Shown in pieces: positions 57,906-64,000 of a stretch of DNA of 64,000 nucleotides. Source of the stretch: Turbatrix aceti (lineage: Eukaryota; Nematoda; Chromadorea; Rhabditida; Panagrolaimidae); assembly GCA_963969345.1 (NCBI GenBank), contig OZ017767.1, positions 434,001-498,000 on the forward strand, read 5' to 3'. The notes beneath the pieces are model-generated. The model was not told the DNA's origin. It ran no database searches and saw only the letters and a program-made list of their open reading frames with translations. The position numbers were made by a program, and so were the translations under genes. Each line of letters opens with the position of its first letter. Within the stretch, counting starts at the first letter, position 1.

Positions 57906-58234
57906 AAAAAAAACAAAATTTTATAACAAAATTTATTTAAAACAGTTAAAAATTAACTTCAATGCTTCGGTTTGTAGAAACAATTGGTGTTTTTTTGGAT
58001 GTGCAAAATAACAAAGCATACTTTTTTTCGGGAGAAGGAAAACCAGAACGCAGCCATGATAGGAAGAAAAGGAAAAATGCAAATGTTATCAAAAAATATC
58101 CATTTACCGAATCTGAGTACGACATTGTATTCATCAAAACCTCTAGTAAAAAAAATTTCAGAACTTTAACCCAAAAACAAAGCGCGTGGCATAAATTTTT
58201 ATCAAAAAGTTTTTAAAAGCCCAATCTACAAAAT

Positions 58235-58320
58235 AATATTTTCTTTAATAATCTTTGTATCGCAAGTTTACCTTTCTGACAACAATTCTGGTTCAAAACA
58301 TTTGATGTTGCCTTATCACA
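58235..58320. repeat. Remnant of the SMARCC-intron inverted-repeat family
   Basis: The segment contains ATCTTTGTATCGCAAGTTTA and CAATTCTGGTTCAAAACATT. These follow the same order as ATCTGTGTATCGCGGTTTTA and CAATTCTGGCTCAAAACATT in the right arm of the element at 9413-10798, with about 10 bases missing between the blocks. It shows that the family is dispersed and has older copies. Confidence 0.55.
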
Positions 58321-58400
58321 AACACTTATTTTATCATAAATCAAATTTAGGGGAAGTTTGTAAGCAATCCTGAAAACGCGTGAATTGCTTGCTAAATATA

Positions 58401-58672
58401 CCCGCACTCGCATGAGAATCATAACGGAATTATAAGGCTTTGCACGCTTATGTGTTTTATTGTGATGCGTTCATTTTCATCCAGTTCATTGTGTTCCGCA
58501 GCTCTAATTTAGTCATTGTTTTTTGCTGAATTTTGAATGCGAATAAAGGGGAAAATAGCTTAGATTTTTTTGCACCTCATTGTGATTCTTCATTTTCATT
58601 GTGCGTCTCATTTGATTCTAGCCGCCTTATAATTCCGTTATGATTCTGTTATGATTCTCATGCGAGTGCGGG
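58401..58672. mobile_element. Small MITE with 37-bp inverted ends
   Basis: The left end CCCGCACTCGCATGAGAATC continues ATAACGGAATTATAAGGC. The right end is its inverse, with an 11-bp tandem duplication (TGTTATGATTC) inside. ATA abuts both ends and may be a 3-bp target duplication. The 200-bp centre has TTCATTTTCAT repeats and no coding capacity. Superfamily not assigned. Confidence 0.65.
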
Positions 58673-59257
58673 ATAATACATATTGACAACGCTGGTATGT
58701 TGATACGGCGCCTGACTGATATCATTTTTTTCACTTATACAAAATTCACATTCCGATGTCACAAAAAACCGTAAAGGCACAAATAGTTTTTTCTGTTTTT
58801 ATTCGTGTACATCCAAATGATCATTGCCTGTTAAAAAAATCAACGCATGTGTAAATGCGCATTTATAAATAGGATTTCTAATTTTATAGGGAGTCTATTT
58901 TTTTGCAACTATTGTTAGTTAACAGTTTTTTGTCACTTTTTGTTTCACCGTCCACGAGTTCAAGTACTTGACTGTCTGGCATGATTGTCAACTGGTTGTA
59001 GGCTTGTATGCTCGTCGAAAAATGCACGCAGACAGGAAAAGGGTGAAAAGATGTTGACTGAGTGAAAACTGGTGGTCCGCAACCCCTCATTGATGACATT
59101 GCTACATTTCGTGACCACACAATGCTACCAATCAATTATATATTTGATTTGAAAACAATACCACACGGATAGTAGGTACAGGGTAACGTACATATGCCAA
59201 GTATTATTTACTAACAAACCTACAATATTTATTGATACATAAAGCGCCCAACGGGGG

Positions 59258-59265
59258 TATAAAAA
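59258..59265 (+). promoter_or_regulatory. TATA box of the Q/N/P-rich secreted gene
   Basis: GGGGGTATAAAAAG lies 29-36 bases before the ATG at 59294, which would leave a very short leader. The same GGGG-TATAAAA context precedes the Gly/Pro-rich secreted gene on the other strand at 26834. Confidence 0.45.
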
Positions 59266-59293
59266 GTAATCATGAATTTTTATACGACCTTGA

Positions 59294-59890
59294 ATGATGA
59301 GGAGAGGAATTTTTTTCATTGCGGTTTTGAGCTTTGTACACGTTATTTCCGTTGTTGGCAGCGATGAATCAAGTATTGGAACTCCCAAAGAAGAAGTTCT
59401 AGAGGTTCGTTGATTCTGAGCGTGTGGAAAATTGGGGCTAACTTTTTTGTTTTTGAGCAAAATTGTTAAAATTACAATAATTGTTGGTTTTTAAATTCAA
59501 AATTTTTGTCATTAAAAAAAGTTTTAGGACTCAAAACGACAAATAATAGCAAACCACGCAGTAGTTTACCGCCCGGTGATTACACCTGGCGCAGCTGCCG
59601 TGGTTCCTGCAACTAGTCCTCTGCTATTTCAACAACCCGTTGTACAGCAACCAGGATTTGGTCCAGCATTTCAGCCGCCTCCAAATCAATGGCAGAACAA
59701 CCAGTGGCAGAACAATCAGCGTCCAGGAGTTCCAAATCAGAATCAACAATTTTTCTCGCCTCAACAAAACCAACCATGGCAAAATAATCAGCAGCCAAGC
59801 CGAAATCAACTCAACTGGGCGATAGCAAACCAAATGGACTACAACAACAATCAGTGGTGGTACACTCCTAGAGGATATCACTTTGGCTAG
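59294..59890 (+). CDS. Secreted Gln/Asn/Pro-rich protein
   Basis: Two exons (59294-59404, 59528-59890) give 157 residues. The N-terminal signal peptide is GIFFIAVLSFVHVISVVGS. After a short acidic stretch and a KRQ dibasic-like site, the protein is rich in Q, N, P and W, with repeated QWQNNQ and PWQNNQQ units, and ends WWYTPRGYHFG. It resembles low-complexity cuticle, eggshell or adh​esive-type secreted proteins and shares GPWNQ-like repeat chemistry with the protein at 25768-26754. A prion-like Q/N composition is evident, but function is unknown. Confidence 0.75.
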
Positions 59891-62800
59891 AATTACTATT
59901 ATTCAAATTTGGAACAATATTTTTTGTATTTAGAAAAAAGATAGAATTTGTGGATAAATATACTACGCTTCAAAAATTCGGAAACGTTGGAATTTTTTCA
60001 TTTCAGTAAATATAAATAGTCCGAAATTTATATTGCAACCAGAGTCAAATAGTCTGAAATTTGAACAGTTTGACCCAGTTTACTTGTTTTTATTTTTGAA
60101 ACTAAAAAAGGACACCAAACAACAAGCAGCGATCACCAAACAACAAATGCGTGCCAAAATTGTCTGGGCATTCTATTTCCATAGTATGTACGGCACAAAG
60201 GTGTGATGTCGTTAGTTTCCAATAATAAATATTATTTTTTTCGTCGAGCCGGACGGGGTAAGGCATGGTATGTATAAGCTCCGCCCCGCCCGGGTTGACC
60301 CAACCAAAAAATAAAGTTATTCAAATGCAGATTTTTTCCCAAGATCACAAATGTCTGCGCATTTGTTTGCCTAAATCTGGGAAATAACGCCGCACACCAT
60401 CGACACCCAGACGCGAATACATACTGTTTTCCATTTTCTGATTTTTTGAAAACCAAAGAGACTGCCTCATTGCCGCCAATGCACTCCCTACATCATCAAC
60501 GACGACAGCGTCGGCGGGCTGCTCTCGGGTGGTTTGACAACCGTACACATATCTGCACACCTTTCCAATCCGTGTCAATCTGCTCTCGTTTCCTTCTCTG
60601 GGTCACGTTGCCGGACCATCAACGTTGACCCGGTTGTATGTATTTTGCCCTATTGCAGCACAGGATAGATGGATTGTCGGTTGACTGACTGACGACCACC
60701 ACCATCACCGCCGCCGCCGGTCGACTGACAGATGGTGACTTCTATTGCGCAGGCGTCGTCGTCGCGGTGGTTGTGGCGACGACGGTGTTGGTGGTGGTAG
60801 TGCACGAGACGAGGAGCCGGAGCAGTGATCCATGTACGTAGTAGTTGTGTTGTTGCTTGCTTGCTATTGATTTATCTGATTTTGTGTTATTTCAGATCAA
60901 AATCTCATTTTTTTGTTATTTGTGATTTTATAGAATAGAATATTGACTTTTTTTCTTCATTTTTTGGTTGCATATTGATTTCTTCTTATTCTGATTGCTT
61001 TCCGGATTTTCTGCTGATTTTTGCAAACTTTTATTTATCATTGCTATTTGTGAAATTCATTTGACAGTCTGTGATGCGAATGAATTTCACAATACAAGAA
61101 AATATGTATATTAGGATATTTTTTTGTATTTGTATACTTTTTATCTTCTGAACTGCATAAATTATATCAAAGTATACAAAAACAATAGATATCGTACCTA
61201 TTGTTTTTGTGTACTTTGATTTTAATTAAGCACCAGTAAGAGTAATAAATGTGCCTCCTAACATCTGGTCTAATGATAACTAACCACTGAGTAATGGTGA
61301 AATAAATAAATAAGAGTAATAAATGTAAAATGTAAAATGTATACAAAAACGTCTGGTAGATTTTTGAAAAAGCAAACATTTTTTTGGTTGTCTAAAATAT
61401 GCCAATTCACTTCTTAAAAATTTTTTTTTATAACGAAAACATGAAAACTTCGGAAAAACCAACAACGTCAAATTCGATTCAAAAAACATCAATTGCTTTA
61501 AAAGTTTTTTGCAGCTATTTTAAAATTCTAGTTAAATTCTAGATACAAAAAAATTGTTTTTATCATTTTCTTATCTCATATTTATTTACGTACTGTGTTA
61601 CGTACTTTGCTTCTTCCCTGACCTTCAGTCTTCCATTCTGCTTTTTCCAATGGAACCAAATTTGTGTTTGCTTCATCAAATTGACGTTCAATGATAGAAA
61701 AAAATGCGTACAACGTTGTTGAAAAAATTTCATGCAATGAATTTTTTTGCCTTTGAGGCGAAGATGGATAGATAACCAGATAGGCGCATTACGCCAGCAC
61801 CAACACCATCACGACCACCAGCTTTTGTGGCATTACAAGAGTCGTTAAGGCTCTGATATCCATTTGCGTCATTCATTGTTCGTAGAAAAAATGTTTGAAG
61901 AAAAAACCACATCATTGAAGAATAAAGCTGTCAAAGTGACACTACGACACAATTTTGATGGAAGAAAAACGAGCTTGCATTTTTTTTGTCAAAAGTCATC
62001 AAACGAGAAGTCGGAAAAAAATCATTTGGTGGACAAAAACGAGGTCCTTTTTTTCTTCGTCTTATTTTTCGAGAAGGAATTAACGAGTCCAAGCGAACGC
62101 ATTGGACTGCTTTCTTAATTTTCGCTCGGTTTGTTAAAAAATGACTTGACGTAGCCTGGCTGAAAGTTCGAAATAGACAACTAGAAACTAGTCTTTTTTT
62201 AAATTTGTCGTAATTAACAATTTTTTGCAGGCAATTAAACAACTGCGGGATGTTTTGCGGACGTCAAGTTTTTTTTAATTTGTTGCTTTAATTAATTTTT
62301 TTGCAGCTTCGAATTTTTTCACACTTTTGGACCGCGACATCACAAATTGTCAGATTTTTTTACATTCCCATACTCATTTTTTGGTAATGCAAAAAAAATT
62401 ACAGTAACAAGAAACTATTTTTCTTCCTGACCCGAGGTCGAGTGAGGTCAGTGATCCTTTCAAAGTTCACGTTTATGCGCGCAGATAAAATAGACACCAT
62501 GATCGCAAAGGCGGAGTAAAAAAGCAACAAAATGCTAGCCAACCGCTGTCAAAAAAATATTTTGGAGCAGCCGGTGGTGGTTTTTTTTCTATCGTCGATG
62601 ACTTGGTTGTCGTCGGCTTGCTTGGCTCACCCCTGCCTGCGTTGCTTGCTGTCTTGGTCGTCGAAGTAGCAGTCCCTCAGTCAGCTTCGGTTGACGTGTG
62701 TTGTGCGTCATATTGATTAGCTAGCAGCTTAGGCGTACGTAGAGCGGTGCTACATTTTGCATTTATCTCGTTTCCTTACTTTCCGTCCTCTCGTGAGAGA

Positions 62801-64000
62801 AAACCAGTGCTCACAGTGTTTTTTTGTCTCACAGGTTGCAATTCTCATGAACGTTAACATTTTTTTTCAATTTTTTTAAAACTCATGTTCGAACGAACTT
62901 TTTTGTAACCAGTTCCGGTTATTATCCATCCAACTTGTTCTAAAAACTGGAACCTTGCAAAAAAGTAGTATTACGTCAATGTTGCTGCAACATTCAGCTT
63001 CTCACTTGGTTATTCCTCGTTTTCGCATCTTTTTTCCTTCCGTATTTCGTTTTTTCGTCCTCTTTCATTTTTTCTGCACGCTTCATGCAACATCTTTAAC
63101 ATGAGTGCAAAGTATTAGACCTTGGCCATGGTGTACTTTTACTCGTGTCCAGAATGAATGAGAAATGTACTCCAGTATGCGTTCGTCATGAAAAGAATTC
63201 TAAATATCCCCTGCATCTATTATTTGTTGAACATGTTTTTTGACGCCAAAATGATGTTCGAATTTTTCTCTAAGGATCAGATTGGGTTTCAAATGGTTAT
63301 AAAGAAAACTAAAAATTGTTTGATGACGCAAAACGAAAGAAAAGAGCATTTTAATGCGAAAAAAAATTTATAAACGTTTTTTTTTTGAACAGAAAAATAA
63401 ATATTCGCTAGTTTTCTTGCTAGCTATTTTGCGTGCCAGTTTTCTTTTGGTCCTAGTTTAAACTAAAAATACTGAACGAAAAAAACGTGGTTCTAGAGTC
63501 TGAAATTTAACAAACTTCGTACAAGTAGTTTGAGCCTAGGCAAATTACAAACGATATCTCAAAAAACGTTTTCTAAATTTTTTTTCATTTTGCCATTCCA
63601 AAAAAAAGCACAAGCAACTGATTCTTCAAACTTCTAGTATCTAAAAAAAACAAATGTCTCTGCACTTTAAAAAATGCCTCCAAAAATTTATATGATTGAT
63701 TTACAACTGTCATTTTTTCGGAGTTAACAGGAAATAAATATTCACACACAAACCCTTTTTAAAATTATTGCCTGATTGTTCCCCTGAGATGTGTTTTTTT
63801 CGGTGATTTGTTTATGATTTATTGCTTTTCAGTATTTTTTTTTTTAATTTTGCAATGTAATCAGAACATGTCGAAACTGATTAATTTAAAAAGCAGCGAA
63901 TTTCTAGTTGGTCTTTCGCTTCAAAAAATAGGATTTTTTTAACGTAAATCGATTTGAATAATTTTTCAATTGCAAAAAAATGTTTTTTAGAATTTTTTGT
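59891..64000. other. 4.1-kb stretch without a supported gene
   Basis: The sequence is AT-rich with a GC-richer block at 60480-60850 that has ACCACC/CCGCCG and GTGGTGG microsatellite-like runs and many GACTGACTGAC repeats. A 23-bp perfect-pairing hairpin lies at 61166-61220. A mixed block at 62490-62760 may be a promoter of a gene beyond the right edge. I found no exon chain on either strand. Confidence 0.45.
61166..61220. repeat. Short inverted repeat, 23-bp arms and 9-nt loop
   Basis: ATCAAAGTATACAAAAACAA-TAG pairs with CTATTGTTTTTGTGTACTTT-GAT across the loop ATATCGTAC. The only mismatch would be a G-U pair in RNA. It could be a tiny transposon remnant or a hairpin RNA; the sequence alone does not decide. 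Confidence 0.5.

Larger units (their letters stand above)
57160..59293. other. 2.1-kb intergenic stretch with MITE remnants
   Basis: The region holds a CAAGGGTGTCAATC element end at 57860, a short remnant of the SMARCC-intron fold-back family at about 58235-58320, and a complete small MITE at 58401-58672. A TATAAAAA box lies at 59258-59265. No gene is supported; the overlapping frames at 57781-58216 are not convincing. Confidence 0.5.

Overview
The window reads as a compact, intron-rich nuclear genome of a nematode or a nematode-like ecdysozoan. Most introns are about 45-60 nt with GTAAGT or GTGAGT donors and T-run-CAG or T-run-AG acceptors. Several genes have an unpaired 3' splice acceptor a few bases before the start codon, as expected for spliced-leader trans-splicing. 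One gene encodes a chemoreceptor of srsx type. Non-coding DNA is AT-rich with many A and T runs, and exons are clearly richer in G+C. I cannot name the species.

From 1 to 11 kb lie a partial unknown gene, a HYLS1 homologue, an E2F factor, ribonuclease H2 subunit B and the SWI/SNF core subunit SMARCC (SWSN-1 type). The last SMARCC intron holds a 1.4-kb inverted-repeat element whose inner arms look identical. From 11 to 23 kb are a zinc-finger protein with a possible degenerate OTU domain, a srsx-like receptor with a GGCC-rich hAT-type MITE in an intron, a DHX33-like DEAH helicase, ribosomal protein S9 and an SLC23 nucleobase/ascorbate transporter. From 23 to 34 kb are a Gly/Pro-rich secreted protein, a large secreted multidomain protein (thyroglobulin type-1, three TIL modules and a degenerate Cu/Zn-SOD-like C-terminus), an NHLH/HEN-type bHLH factor and a PLA2-like membrane protein.

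From 34 to 42 kb a CHCHD2/10-type gene and an RNA polymerase I A49/POLR1E gene lie head-to-tail in a possible operon. They are followed by a small secreted protein found only by splicing, a possible nuclear-receptor-like first exon, and a 5'-truncated Ty3/gypsy retrotransposon with one 3' LTR abutting that exon. From 42 to 64 kb gene density falls. There are a single-pass membrane protein with a 1.9-kb fold-back transposon in an intron (8-bp target duplication), an acidic GPI-like surface protein, a tetraspan protein with a hAT-type MITE in an intron, a GT10 fucosyltransferase, a secreted Q/N/P-rich protein, and two candidate tiny secreted peptides. Roughly the last 4 kb shows no gene I can support.

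The genes do not form one pathway. Housekeeping functions (chromatin, rRNA transcription, ribosome, genome maintenance, mitochondrial CHCH protein) sit among animal-specific secreted and membrane proteins. The most unusual theme is that four long introns are each filled by an inverted-repeat transposon derivative, three of them with recognisable target-site duplications of 8 bp and the youngest-looking one with a candidate 6-bp duplication. All coordinates and splice joins were read by eye from the sequence. No similarity search was run, so family names rest on recognised motifs.
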